55,036 bases of DNA from an uncultured Pelagibacteraceae bacterium (GTDB taxonomy: Bacteria > Pseudomonadota > Alphaproteobacteria > Pelagibacterales > Pelagibacteraceae). Positions 20,762-29,256 of this stretch are shown here, in pieces. The translations under genes were made by a program, and so were the position numbers. The notes beneath the pieces were generated by a model. The model saw only the letters and a program-made list of their open reading frames with translations, was not told the DNA's origin and did no database searches. Numbering within the stretch: position 1 is the stretch's first letter; every line of letters begins with the position of its first letter. Location: positions 1 through 55,036 of the forward strand of contig CAJWPG010000005.1 in assembly GCA_913045275.1 (NCBI GenBank). Reading direction: 5' to 3'.

Positions 20762-21342
20762 AATTTAAATTTCCAAATTATCTAACAATAGGAAGAATAA
20801 TTATTGTCCCTGTATTTGTTTTTGCTTTTTATTTACCTGGATTTTACGGAGATGTTATTCCTTTTGCATTGTTCATAATTGCTTCTTTTACGGATTTTTT
20901 AGATGGATTGTTAGCGAGAATTTATAAAGAAGAATCTAAACTAGGAGAATTATTAGATCCTATTGCAGATAAAATAATTGTAGCCACGGCTTTAATTTTA
21001 CTGGTTATGGAAGGTACAATTAAAAACTATGAAGTAATTGCGGCAATAATTATTTTAACTAGAGAAATATTAGTTTCAGGATTAAGAGAATTTTTAGCAG
21101 GAGGAAAAATTAAGCTTCCTGTATCAAATTTAGCAAAAGCCAAAACTTTTTTACAAATGTTTGCGATTTCAGCACTGTTAACAGGTGAAACAGGAAATAA
21201 AATAATTAATTTTCAAGATTACAATGCCCAAACAATTGGAATAATTTTGCTTTGGTTGTCAGCTTTTTTAACACTTTTCACTGGTTATGAGTATCTAAGA
21301 AAAGGCATAGATCACGCGATATCTGAAGATAATAAAGATTAA
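20758..21342 (+). CDS. pgsA: CDP-diacylglycerol-glycerol-3-phosphate 3-phosphatidyltransferase
   Basis: Integral membrane enzyme making phosphatidylglycerol phosphate, the committed step to phosphatidylglycerol. The CDP-alcohol phosphotransferase signature D-G-x2-A-R-x8-G-x3-D-x3-D is exact at residues 49-71 (DG 49-50, AR 53-54, G63, D67, D71). Several membrane helices surround it. uvrC-pgsA adjacency is a known alphaproteobacterial pairing. The stop shares the tetramer TTAA with the convergent ilvE. Confidence 0.96.
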   Translation: MKFKFPNYLTIGRIIIVPVFVFAFYLPGFYGDVIPFALFIIASFTDFLDGLLARIYKEESKLGELLDPIADKIIVATALILLVMEGTIKNYEVIAAIIILTREILVSGLREFLAGGKIKLPVSNLAKAKTFLQMFAISALLTGETGNKIINFQDYNAQTIGIILLWLSAFLTLFTGYEYLRKGIDHAISEDNKD

Positions 21343-22220
21343 GCTTCCTTTTTTTTTCTAACTAAAGCTTGATAACTTTCAGATAAATCTAAAATTGTAT
21401 TACAAACTTTAAAATTAAATTCTGCAACTTGCGAAACCGGGGTAACTTCTGCAGCTGTCCCTGTTAAAAAACAACCTGCAAAATTTGGCATTTCTTCAGG
21501 TTTAATTTTTCTCTCATGAATTTTAATATTTTTTGACTCTGCGATTTCAATTACAGTTCTTCTAGTGATTCCATTTAAAAAAGAATCTGGTACCGGAGTA
21601 TGTAAATCTCCATTTTCATCTTTAAAAAAAATATTTGCTCCTGTTGCTTCGGCTATATAACCTTCATGGTCAAGCATTAATGAATCTGCATAACCTTGGG
21701 ACTCCGCCTCATGTTTTGATAAAGTACAAATCATGTAAAGACCTGCAGCTTTAGTATCCCAAGGAATTGTATTTGGCGCTGGCCTTCTCCAATTAGAAAC
21801 ATTTAATTTAATTCCTTTTTTTTTCAAATTTGGATCAAAATATGAGCCCCATTCCCATGTTGCAATTACAACATGAATCTTAGTTTGTTGAGCTGAAATT
21901 GCCATCATTTCACTGCCCCTCCATGCTACTGGTCTTACATATCCATTTTTAACATTTTGTTTTGCAACAATATGAATAGTGGATTTATTTATTTCATCTT
22001 GAGAATAAGGAATTTCAAATCCCATTCTTTTTGCTGAATAAAAAAATCTATCCGTATGCTCTTGCAACTTGAAAATTTGACCATCGTAAACTCTTTCACC
22101 CTCAAAAACACAGCTTGCATAATGTAAACCATGGCTTAATACATGAACTTTAACATCTTGCCAGTCAACAAGTTCGTTATTGTACCAAATTTTTCCTGAG
22201 CGTTTATCGTAGGGTATCAT
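21339..22220 (-). CDS. ilvE: Branched-chain amino acid aminotransferase
   Basis: PLP class IV transaminase for the last step of Leu/Ile/Val synthesis. The start is placed at the ATG ending at 22220, so the protein opens MIPYDKRSGKIWYNNE as family members do; a longer frame to 22265 would run into its own promoter. Motifs include HGLHYASCVFEGERVY, WDTKAAGLYM with the PLP lysine, EGYIAEATGANIFF and FLNGITRRTVIEIA, and the C-terminal CFLTGTAAEVTPV. About 293 aa, the usual size. A TTGACA/TATTTT promoter lies directly upstream. Confidence 0.95.
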   Translation of the reverse strand: MIPYDKRSGKIWYNNELVDWQDVKVHVLSHGLHYASCVFEGERVYDGQIFKLQEHTDRFFYSAKRMGFEIPYSQDEINKSTIHIVAKQNVKNGYVRPVAWRGSEMMAISAQQTKIHVVIATWEWGSYFDPNLKKKGIKLNVSNWRRPAPNTIPWDTKAAGLYMICTLSKHEAESQGYADSLMLDHEGYIAEATGANIFFKDENGDLHTPVPDSFLNGITRRTVIEIAESKNIKIHERKIKPEEMPNFAGCFLTGTAAEVTPVSQVAEFNFKVCNTILDLSESYQALVRKKKEA

Positions 22221-22236
22221 TAGATTATTTTTTTTA

Positions 22237-22265
22237 AAAATATATTTGTATATATAGTATGTCAA
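22237..22265 (-). promoter_or_regulatory. Candidate sigma-70 promoter of ilvE
   Basis: On the minus strand a perfect -35 TTGACA (22260-22265) is followed after 17 bp by TATTTT (22237-22242), giving a start site a few bases before the ilvE ATG at 22220. The same 59-bp divergent spacer must also serve the MarR-family gene on the plus strand, so binding of that regulator here could affect both. The -10 is a weak match (4/6). Confidence 0.4.
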
Positions 22266-22279
22266 TATAACTTACCAAT

Positions 22280-22723
22280 ATGAAAAAACTTTTATATTTA
22301 AAAGATCAAGAATTAAAACAATATATAGAAAAAATATTTGTTGGATACAGAGAAACTATCTCTGATGCCAAAAAAATATTGGATAAATACTCTATAGGTA
22401 TAGCCCATAACAAAGTAATTCATTTGATATCTTTATACGAGGGCATAACCATTTCTGAACTTCTAAAAAAACTAAAAATAACCAAACAAAGTCTAAATAG
22501 AGTTTTAAAAGATCTAATCAAACTAAATGTAATTATCTTCAAAAAAAACGAGAACGATACAAGGATAAAACATGTATTTTTAACAGAATATGGAATAAAA
22601 TTATTTGATGAAATTTTTTCAATACAGAAAAAAAGAATTCACAACGCTTTTTTAAATTCAAGAGCTGAAGAAATAATTAGTTTCAACAATGTTTTAAAAA
22701 AAATAATAAATGGAAAATTATAA
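22280..22723 (+). CDS. MarR family transcriptional regulator
   Basis: 147-aa winged-helix DNA-binding protein. The MarR core is visible: an N-terminal dimerisation helix, the recognition part ITISELLKKLKITKQSLNRVLKDLI, and the wing residues NDTRIKHVFLTEYG, followed by a C-terminal helix. It overlaps the OmpR-type regulator by 14 nt and so is co-expressed with a two-component system. A MarR-OmpR pair called PetP-PetR lies beside petABC in Rhodobacter. The resemblance in order is suggestive, but petABC is 8 kb away here. The ligand is unknown. Confidence 0.88.
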   Translation: MKKLLYLKDQELKQYIEKIFVGYRETISDAKKILDKYSIGIAHNKVIHLISLYEGITISELLKKLKITKQSLNRVLKDLIKLNVIIFKKNENDTRIKHVFLTEYGIKLFDEIFSIQKKRIHNAFLNSRAEEIISFNNVLKKIINGKL

Positions 22724-23387
22724 AGCTCATATTTTAGTAGTAGATGACGATGAAGGAATAAGAGAATTAGTTAAACAATTTTTAAATAATAATAATTATC
22801 TTGTTACAACAGCAAAAAGTTCAGAAGATGCCTTAGATAAAGTAAAAATAATTAAATTTGATTTAATTGTATTGGATATAATGATGCCGGGAAAAAGTGG
22901 ATTGGAATTCACAAATGAAAATAAAAAAAAATTAGATACACCAATTATATTATTAACAGCTAAAAGAGAGACATCAGAGAGAGTTGAAGGATTAGAAATT
23001 GGAGCTGATGATTACTTAGCAAAACCTTTTGAACCAAAAGAATTAATTTTGAGAATTAATAATATTTTAAATAAAACAAAAACTGAGAATTTAAAAAGAA
23101 TAATTGAATTCGGAAGTATTAAAATAGATCTAAACAAATTATTCATTTACAGAAATCAACAAAGTTTAAAAATAAATAATACCGAAAAAATAATTTTAGA
23201 AAGAATGATTAATTCACCAGGTAAAATATTTCAAAGAGAGGAGATAGGTAGTTTAATCGATTTAGATAAAGAAAGATCCATAGATGTCATAATTACAAGG
23301 TTAAGAAAAAAAATTGAAGAAAATCCTAAAAGCCCAAAATATTTACAAACAATTAGAGGAGAAGGATATGTTTTATGGATTAAGTAA
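22710..23387 (+). CDS. OmpR/PhoB-family response regulator
   Basis: Two-domain DNA-binding response regulator. The receiver has the acidic pocket DDD at 12-14, phospho-acceptor D56 (IVLDIMMPG), T83 and K105 (AKPF). The C-terminal winged helix has the family RSIDVIITRLRKKIEENP and a terminal GEGYVLWIK. It overlaps the MarR gene upstream (14 nt) and the sensor kinase downstream (20 nt), so cognate pairing with that kinase is very likely. It could be OmpR or PetR; the sequence alone does not decide. Confidence 0.93.
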   Translation: MENYKAHILVVDDDEGIRELVKQFLNNNNYLVTTAKSSEDALDKVKIIKFDLIVLDIMMPGKSGLEFTNENKKKLDTPIILLTAKRETSERVEGLEIGADDYLAKPFEPKELILRINNILNKTKTENLKRIIEFGSIKIDLNKLFIYRNQQSLKINNTEKIILERMINSPGKIFQREEIGSLIDLDKERSIDVIITRLRKKIEENPKSPKYLQTIRGEGYVLWIK

Positions 23388-24684
23388 ATTTATAAAAAAT
23401 TTACTTCCAAAAAGATTATTTTATAGAGGACTTCTAATTGTTGCCGTTCCAATTGTCGTACTACAAGTAATTATAACATTAGTTTTTTTTGATAGCTTGT
23501 GGATAAAAACTAACAAAGGAATGACCAAGTCTTTGGTAAGTGAGATTGTAACAATTATTGATATTTACAACAATGAAAGTGAATACAATAAAAAAATTGT
23601 AACTGACTTATATAATAAAAATTTTAGTTTTACGGTCAGATTTTTAAAGAATGAAAAACTTCCAGATATAAAAGTTGAAAGATGGTTTAGTCCTATGGAT
23701 AGATCTTTGAGAAGAGAATTAAAACCAAAAATTAATCGATACTGGTTCAATACAATGGCTTATGAAGAGATTGTTGATTTAAGAATAAAATTTAGGGATG
23801 GTGTTTTACAAATTTTTTTTCCTAAAGAAAGAATACAGGCTTCTTCAATTCGAATATTTGCATTATGGATTACATTGCCTGCAATTTTGATGATAACAAT
23901 TGCAATTATTTTTCTAAAAAATCAAACAAGACCAATTACAAAACTTGCAGAAGCTTCAGAAAAATTTGGTCGCGGTGAAGACATTGAGGAATTTAGACCT
24001 TCTGGAGCTTTAGAGATAAGAAAAGCGGGCTTGGAATTTAACAAAATGAGAAATAGAATTCTTAGGCATTTAAATCAAAGATCTGAAATGTTGTCTGGCA
24101 TTAGTCATGATTTAAGAACACCATTAACAAGAATAAAACTTCAGTTAACAATGATTAAAGATAATAATTTATCAAAAAAATTGTCTGAAGATATTGATGA
24201 AATGGAAAAAATGTTAAGTGAATACCTTCAATTTGCAAGTTCTGGAGCGAAAGAAAAATCAGGGACTTTTGATTTATCTGAGCTTGTTGAAAATATAATT
24301 AATAAATATGAAAATCCTAATATTTCAAAAAATTATAATAAAAGAATTTATTTTAATGGAAGAAAAAATTTGATTCAAAGATGCATCAATAATTTAATAG
24401 ACAATTCAATAAAATATGGAGAAAATATAAACCTAATAATAGAAAAAAAAGTATCAAATATAGTTATATCAATTGAAGATGATGGTCCTGGCATACCAGA
24501 ATCAGAATATGAAAATGTTATTAAACCATTTTATAAAATTGATAAAAGCAGATCTGAATCAAAATCAAGTGTAGGTCTTGGATTGGCTATTTCATCAGAT
24601 ATTATAAAATCACATGGTGGTGATATTAATTTTAGTAAATCAAATTTGGGCGGGTTGAAGGTTATGATTTCTTTGCCCGTTTAG
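23368..24684 (+). CDS. Membrane sensor histidine kinase, EnvZ-like
   Basis: 438-aa sensor with a membrane helix near residues 20-41, a periplasmic domain (about 45-160), a second helix at about 163-184 and a HAMP linker (TRPITKLAEASEKFGRGEDI). It then has the phospho-acceptor H247 (SGISHDLRTPLTR) and a HATPase domain with N-box NLIDNSIKYG, G1 DDGPGIP and G2 VGLGLAISSDIIKSHGG. The start at 23368 is chosen because GAGGAG sits 6 nt upstream and the preceding residues belong to the response regulator frame. The 3' end overlaps the convergent ubiK by 23 nt. Confidence 0.93.
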   Translation: MFYGLSKFIKNLLPKRLFYRGLLIVAVPIVVLQVIITLVFFDSLWIKTNKGMTKSLVSEIVTIIDIYNNESEYNKKIVTDLYNKNFSFTVRFLKNEKLPDIKVERWFSPMDRSLRRELKPKINRYWFNTMAYEEIVDLRIKFRDGVLQIFFPKERIQASSIRIFALWITLPAILMITIAIIFLKNQTRPITKLAEASEKFGRGEDIEEFRPSGALEIRKAGLEFNKMRNRILRHLNQRSEMLSGISHDLRTPLTRIKLQLTMIKDNNLSKKLSEDIDEMEKMLSEYLQFASSGAKEKSGTFDLSELVENIINKYENPNISKNYNKRIYFNGRKNLIQRCINNLIDNSIKYGENINLIIEKKVSNIVISIEDDGPGIPESEYENVIKPFYKIDKSRSESKSSVGLGLAISSDIIKSHGGDINFSKSNLGGLKVMISLPV

Positions 24685-24916
24685 TTTTTTTTGAAGATTT
24701 TTTTTTCTTTATTTCATTTAATTTTTTTTCTAAAGAAATCACCCTCTTATTTAAAATTTCAAATTCTTCTTTGCTTGTTAGCTTCATTCTAAATACTATT
24801 TCGTCTCTTTTTGACTTTAATATATTTACTATCTCCTCACTAAGATCTTTATAACTTAATAATCCTTGCTCTATTAGCTTTGCAAATTTATCGAGAACAA
24901 ATCTTGATTTTGACAT
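24662..24916 (-). CDS. ubiK: Ubiquinone biosynthesis accessory factor (BMFP/UbiK family)
   Basis: 84-residue BMFP-family protein; UbiK assists the soluble Ubi complex in ubiquinone synthesis in proteobacteria. An amphipathic N-terminal helix (RFVLDKFAKLIEQGL) is followed by a coiled coil with the family core VFRMKLTSKEEFEILNKRV and a lysine-rich tail. The tail is encoded by the T-rich stretch opposite the kinase 3' end. Its divergence from lgt (49 bp) matches the usual alphaproteobacterial order. Confidence 0.85.
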   Translation of the reverse strand: MSKSRFVLDKFAKLIEQGLLSYKDLSEEIVNILKSKRDEIVFRMKLTSKEEFEILNKRVISLEKKLNEIKKKKSSKKTKRAKKS

Positions 24917-24965
24917 AATAATTAATTACCAAAAAAATATTTTATATTTATAATAATATTTATTA

Positions 24966-25742
24966 ATGTTTATCAATAATTTTGATCCTGTTGCATTTCA
25001 AGTATTTTCTATAGAGATTAGATGGTATTCTTTAGCATACATAGTAGGTCTTATTATTGGTTGGGTATACTGCAATAAAATTTTAATAAAAGACCAAAAT
25101 AAAAGAAATCAATTTGAAGACTATATCATTTATATAATTATTGGAATAATACTCGGTGGTCGGCTTGGGTATGTTTTTATATACAACCCATTATACTACT
25201 TAGAAAATATAATTGAGATACCAATGATATGGAGCGGCGGCATGTCATTTCATGGAGCTGTAATAGGAGTTATATTAGCAACATTAATTTTCTGTAAAAA
25301 AAATAATCAAAATATCTTTTATTATTTAGATTTAGTAGCTCTAAGTGCACCAATTGGAATATTTTTAGGAAGAATAGCAAACTTCATTAACTCTGAATTG
25401 TACGGAAGAGAGACTGATATAATTTGGTCAGTAAAATTTATACAAATCGACAATTTAAATCGACATCCTTCACAAATTTATGAGGCAATTTTTGAAGGAA
25501 TAGTATTATTTATAGTTTTGAATTTATTTTATAAAAAACTATCAAAAAAAAATGGATCAATTTCATTCTTATTTATTATTTTTTATTCAATATTTAGATT
25601 TTTTATTGAATTCACCCGAGAACCTGATGCTCACATCGGTCTAGTAATGTTTAGCATGAGCTTGGGTCAAATAATAAGCATTTTATTTTTCATTGCGGGC
25701 GCAATTTTATTTTACAAAAATTATGTTTCTAAAAAACAATAG
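24966..25742 (+). CDS. lgt: Prolipoprotein diacylglyceryl transferase
   Basis: Polytopic inner-membrane enzyme that attaches diacylglycerol from phosphatidylglycerol to the lipobox cysteine of prolipoproteins. It has the conserved N-terminal IRWYSLAYIVGL, the GGRLGYVFIYNP region, the active-site SFHGAVIGV, and the signature GRIANFINSELYGR near residues 138-151. Later come HPSQIYEA and the C-terminal FTREPD. Start ATG at 24966 gives 258 aa, normal for the family. It overlaps the next gene by 20 nt. Confidence 0.97.
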   Translation: MFINNFDPVAFQVFSIEIRWYSLAYIVGLIIGWVYCNKILIKDQNKRNQFEDYIIYIIIGIILGGRLGYVFIYNPLYYLENIIEIPMIWSGGMSFHGAVIGVILATLIFCKKNNQNIFYYLDLVALSAPIGIFLGRIANFINSELYGRETDIIWSVKFIQIDNLNRHPSQIYEAIFEGIVLFIVLNLFYKKLSKKNGSISFLFIIFYSIFRFFIEFTREPDAHIGLVMFSMSLGQIISILFFIAGAILFYKNYVSKKQ

Positions 25743-26766
25743 TAAAATTCCATTAGATAAATTTATTAATAAAGTTTTGTATGACAAAGGCAAAGGATAT
25801 TACATGAATAGCAACCCAATAGGTCGTAAAGGCGATTTTATAACTTCGCCCAATATATCGATTATGTTTTCTGAGATGATTGCAATTTGGTTAATATCCT
25901 TTTGGGAAAAAATAGGATGTCCAAAAAATATTAATATTATTGAGCTTGGAGCAGGCAACGGTGAAATGATGCTTCAAATTTTAAAAACAGTTGAAAAATT
26001 TAATAAGTTTAAATCAAGTTCTAATTTTATTATTTATGAAAAGAGTCCATATTTAAAAAAATTACAAAAAAATAAAATAAAATTTGAAAATATAAAGTGG
26101 ATAAATAATTTAAAAAAAATTTCTAAAACTCCATCAATATTTATTGCCAATGAATTTTTTGATGCTCTTCCCGTCAAACAATTCGTAAAAAAAGGTAATA
26201 ATTGGCATGAAAAATACGTTGTAAATAAAAACAAATCTTTGGAATTTTTTGAAAAAAAAATAAAAACAGAATTGGTAGAAAAATTAATAAAACAAAAAAT
26301 TCCTAATAATCAAAAATTTATTGAGTATTCTCCTTTGGCAAATGAAAAATTAAGTAAAATTTCAAAAATTATTATAAAAAATAATGGAGGTTTATTAATA
26401 ATTGACTATGGATATAACAGTAAAAAAATGTTTGACACATTACAAAGTGTTAAAAAACATAAAAAAAATAATTTATTAGAAAATATTTATAAAGCAGACA
26501 TCACTCACTTAATAAATTTTAATTTTTTTAAACAAAAAATTAGAAATTTAGAAATAAGTTCTATAAATTTAACCACGCAAAGAAAATTTTTACTAAAAAT
26601 GGGAATATTAGAAAGAGCTGAAATAATTAGCAAAAATATGCCGTTCTCAAAAAAATCAGATATTTATTTCAGACTTAAAAGGTTAATTGATAAAAAACAA
26701 ATGGGAACAATATTTAAAGTTTTATTTGCCACAAATAAAAAAAATAATTTTAATTTAGGATTTTAA
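25723..26766 (+). CDS. MidA/NDUFAF7-family SAM-dependent methyltransferase
   Basis: Alphaproteobacterial homologue of NDUFAF7, the mitochondrial complex I assembly arginine methyltransferase. The segment GRKGDFITSPNISIMFSEMI is the family marker. It is followed by the SAM loop NIIELGAGNGEMM, then SIFIANEFFDALPVKQF and LLIIDYGY. The ATG at 25723 lies in the lgt 3' end and fits the family N terminus (DKFINKVLYDKGKGYYM). The gene is in the lgt-midA-pgeF block seen in many alphaproteobacteria. The target is inferred from the family, probably a complex I subunit. Confidence 0.87.
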   Translation: MFLKNNSKIPLDKFINKVLYDKGKGYYMNSNPIGRKGDFITSPNISIMFSEMIAIWLISFWEKIGCPKNINIIELGAGNGEMMLQILKTVEKFNKFKSSSNFIIYEKSPYLKKLQKNKIKFENIKWINNLKKISKTPSIFIANEFFDALPVKQFVKKGNNWHEKYVVNKNKSLEFFEKKIKTELVEKLIKQKIPNNQKFIEYSPLANEKLSKISKIIIKNNGGLLIIDYGYNSKKMFDTLQSVKKHKKNNLLENIYKADITHLINFNFFKQKIRNLEISSINLTTQRKFLLKMGILERAEIISKNMPFSKKSDIYFRLKRLIDKKQMGTIFKVLFATNKKNNFNLGF

Positions 26767-26767
26767 A

Positions 26768-27520
26768 ATGATTAAATCTAAACTGATAAGCAAATATAAG
26801 AATATATCACATGGTTTTTTTAATAAATTGGGTGGATATTCTAATGGAATTTATAAAAGTTTAAATTGTGGCACGGGATCAAAAGATAATAAAAATAATA
26901 TAAATAAAAACTTAAAAAAAATTTGTAGAAAAATAAAATGCACAAAAACTAAATTAGTATTACTTAACCAAACACACAGTAATAAAGTTTTTTCAATAAA
27001 AAAAATTCCCAAAAAAAAACCAATAGGAGATGCATTAATTACTTCTAAAAGTAAATACGCACTAGGAATATTAACGGCAGATTGTGCACCTGTATTTATT
27101 TTTGATCCTAAAAAAAACATAATCTCAGCAATACATGCGGGTTGGAAAGGTGCTTACAAAAAAATTATTTATAAAAGTATTGATGAATTAAAAAAAAAAG
27201 GAAGCAATGTTAAAGATTTAATTGTAGTTGTCGGACCTTGTATATCAAAATATAATTATGAAATTAAAAAAGATTTTTTAAGTAAATTCATAAAACAAAA
27301 TAAAAAAAACATACGTTTTTTTTCATTTAATAAGAAAAAAATATTTTTTAGTTTAAACGAATACATTAGAAGCCAACTTAAAAATATTGGAGTTAAGAAT
27401 ATAGAAATTATTAATAAAGACACCTATTTAAGGAAAAATAATTTTTTTAGTTCTAGAAGATCTTTAAAAAATAAATACTATGATTATGGTAGAAATCTAT
27501 CTGTAATTATGATTAAATAA
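26768..27520 (+). CDS. pgeF: Peptidoglycan editing factor / multicopper polyphenol oxidase (YfiH/YlmD family)
   Basis: YfiH-family protein. Metal-site motifs appear in order: NQTHSN (about residue 66), TADCAP (about 106), AIHAGWKG (about 124) and GPCIS. PgeF in E. coli removes mis-incorporated L-Ser from peptidoglycan precursors; the older laccase label comes from in vitro oxidase activity. The 250-aa length is standard. One base separates its ATG from the previous stop. Composition is extremely lysine- and asparagine-rich, as in the neighbours. Confidence 0.9.
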   Translation: MIKSKLISKYKNISHGFFNKLGGYSNGIYKSLNCGTGSKDNKNNINKNLKKICRKIKCTKTKLVLLNQTHSNKVFSIKKIPKKKPIGDALITSKSKYALGILTADCAPVFIFDPKKNIISAIHAGWKGAYKKIIYKSIDELKKKGSNVKDLIVVVGPCISKYNYEIKKDFLSKFIKQNKKNIRFFSFNKKKIFFSLNEYIRSQLKNIGVKNIEIINKDTYLRKNNFFSSRRSLKNKYYDYGRNLSVIMIK

Positions 27521-27534
27521 ATTATTCTTATAAT

Positions 27535-28467
27535 ATGAAAATTCTCACAGGAAATAGCAACAAACAGCTGAGCGGAAAGATATCTAAACATCTAAAAAAT
27601 AAACTTGTTAATTCTAGTATTAGAAAATTTTCTGATGGTGAAATTTATATAGAAATAAATGAAAATATTAGAGGCAATAGCATATTTATTATTCAAGGAA
27701 TATCATCACCTGCAAATGATAATTTAATGGAACTTTTATTGTGCATAGACGCACTAAAAAGATCATCAGCAAAAAATATAACTGCTGTGATTCCTTATTT
27801 TGGGTATGCTAGACAAGATCGTAAAATTGTTCCAAGAACATCTATATCCGCAAAACTTGTTTCAAATTTAATTACAAAAGCTGGGGCAGATAGAATTGTA
27901 ACCGTTGATCTGCATGCTGGACAAATACAGGGTTTTTTTGATATTCCGGTTGATAATCTTTTTGCGACTCCAATTTTCTCTAGACATATTAAAAGAAAAA
28001 TAAAAACCAAGAAATTAATTTGTGTAGCTCCTGATGTTGGTGGTGTTGAAAGAGCACGAGCTTTAGGAAGAAAATTAGATATTGGTCTTGCCATAATTGA
28101 TAAAAGAAGACCTGTTCCAGGCAAATCACAGGTCATGAATGTTATAGGAAATGTTAAAGGAAAAACTTGTATTATAGTTGACGATATAATTGACTCGGGC
28201 GGAACTATTGTGAATGCCACAGATGCTTTAATAAAAAGAGGAGCTAAAGAAGTACATGTTTATATTACTCATGGAGTTTTAAGCGGTAAAGCAGTTGAAA
28301 AAATTAAAAAGTCTAAAATTAATAATTTAGTTGTTACCGATACCATTGATAACTCTGACAAGGTAAAAAAATCAAGAAATATCGAGATATTATCCATATC
28401 AAATTTATTGGCAGAGGCCATGAAAAGAATTTCCAATTCTACTTCAGTATCTGATCTATTTAAATAA
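27535..28467 (+). CDS. prs: Ribose-phosphate pyrophosphokinase
   Basis: Makes PRPP from ribose 5-phosphate and ATP, feeding nucleotides, His and Trp. The flexible loop and ATP site are seen at FGYARQDRK, the catalytic HAGQIQGFFDIPVDNL, the ribose-phosphate loop VDDIIDSGGTI, and the conserved APDVGGVERAR. At 310 aa it is the class I bacterial enzyme. The start ATG at 27535 gives the canonical short N terminus MKILTGNSN. Confidence 0.98.
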   Translation: MKILTGNSNKQLSGKISKHLKNKLVNSSIRKFSDGEIYIEINENIRGNSIFIIQGISSPANDNLMELLLCIDALKRSSAKNITAVIPYFGYARQDRKIVPRTSISAKLVSNLITKAGADRIVTVDLHAGQIQGFFDIPVDNLFATPIFSRHIKRKIKTKKLICVAPDVGGVERARALGRKLDIGLAIIDKRRPVPGKSQVMNVIGNVKGKTCIIVDDIIDSGGTIVNATDALIKRGAKEVHVYITHGVLSGKAVEKIKKSKINNLVVTDTIDNSDKVKKSRNIEILSISNLLAEAMKRISNSTSVSDLFK

Positions 28468-28509
28468 TTCTTGAAAAATTAAGATTCATCAGTTAAAACC
28501 CTGCTCTTT

Positions 28510-29220
28510 ATGAGTTTAATTCAAGCAACAATTAGAAATACAAAAACCAGAGGTGAACTAAACGCTTTAAGAAAAGGTGGAGATTTACCTGGTATTATTT
28601 ATGGTGGAGAAAGTGCAAACGAAAAAATTTCTCTTTCAAAAAAAGAAGTTAAAAATTTAATCAATAAAGAAAATTTTTTGTCCAATATAATTTCTATTAA
28701 AATAGATGAAAAAGAACAAAAAGTTTTACCAAGAGAATTAACTTTTGATGCAATTTCTGACGAACCAACACATATAGATTTTTTAAGAATAGTAAAAGGT
28801 GCTAAAATAATTTTAGAAATACCTGTAAGATTTAAAAATTATGAACTGTCTCCTGGATTAAAAAGAGGAGGTGTTTTAAATATAGTTAGACGTAAAGTTG
28901 AATTAAAATGCCCCACTGAAAATATACCAACTGAATTAGTTGTTGATCTAGAGGGTTTGGATATAGGGGCAAGTATAAAAATTTCATCTATTGAATTGCC
29001 TGAAAATGTTACACCAACAATCCAGGGAAGAGACTTTGTAATTGCAACAGTGGCGGCTCCTACAATTGTTAAAGAACCAGAAAAACCTGTAGAAGCCGAA
29101 GAAGGTGAGACGGCTGCTACCGAAGGTTCGGAAGAGAGTGCTGCTGAAGGCGAAGATAAAAAAGATGAATCTAGTGATAAAAATGCTGAAAGTGAAAAAT
29201 CTGCAGCAGAAAAAAAATAA
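28510..29220 (+). CDS. rplY: 50S ribosomal protein L25/Ctc with acidic tail
   Basis: Binds 5S rRNA in the large subunit. The N-terminal domain shows LRKGGDLPGIIYGG near residue 20 and the second TL5/Ctc domain runs through EIPVRFKNYELSPGLKRGGVLN. After about residue 190 comes a low-complexity tail rich in Glu, Ala, Ser and Lys, running to residue 236 and longer than the plain L25 core. It precedes pth by 36 bp, a common bacterial pair. The tail DNA also leaves a long antisense frame open, which I treat as a by-product. Confidence 0.95.
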   Translation: MSLIQATIRNTKTRGELNALRKGGDLPGIIYGGESANEKISLSKKEVKNLINKENFLSNIISIKIDEKEQKVLPRELTFDAISDEPTHIDFLRIVKGAKIILEIPVRFKNYELSPGLKRGGVLNIVRRKVELKCPTENIPTELVVDLEGLDIGASIKISSIELPENVTPTIQGRDFVIATVAAPTIVKEPEKPVEAEEGETAATEGSEESAAEGEDKKDESSDKNAESEKSAAEKK

Positions 29221-29256
29221 GAAATCACTTTGAGTATTTTTCTAGAATAAAATTAT

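Noticed and set aside
21325..21360. GAAG...CTTC followed by nine T at the pgsA/ilvE junction as a terminator
   Set aside because: Stem of 4 bp is too short; the T run encodes the lysines at the IlvE C terminus.
22221..22265. Longer ilvE start at 22265
   Set aside because: It would cover the TTGACA promoter and add a lysine/tyrosine-rich leader absent from family members.
24640..24700. Possible intrinsic terminator at the sensor kinase/ubiK junction (GGGC...GCCC then a T run)
   Set aside because: Only a 4-bp stem with a 23-nt loop; the T run is explained by the lysine codons of the UbiK tail.
28839..29228. Antisense open frame opposite the acidic tail of rplY
   Set aside because: Ser/Phe-rich shadow produced by the Glu/Ala/Ser/Lys codons of the tail; no independent support.
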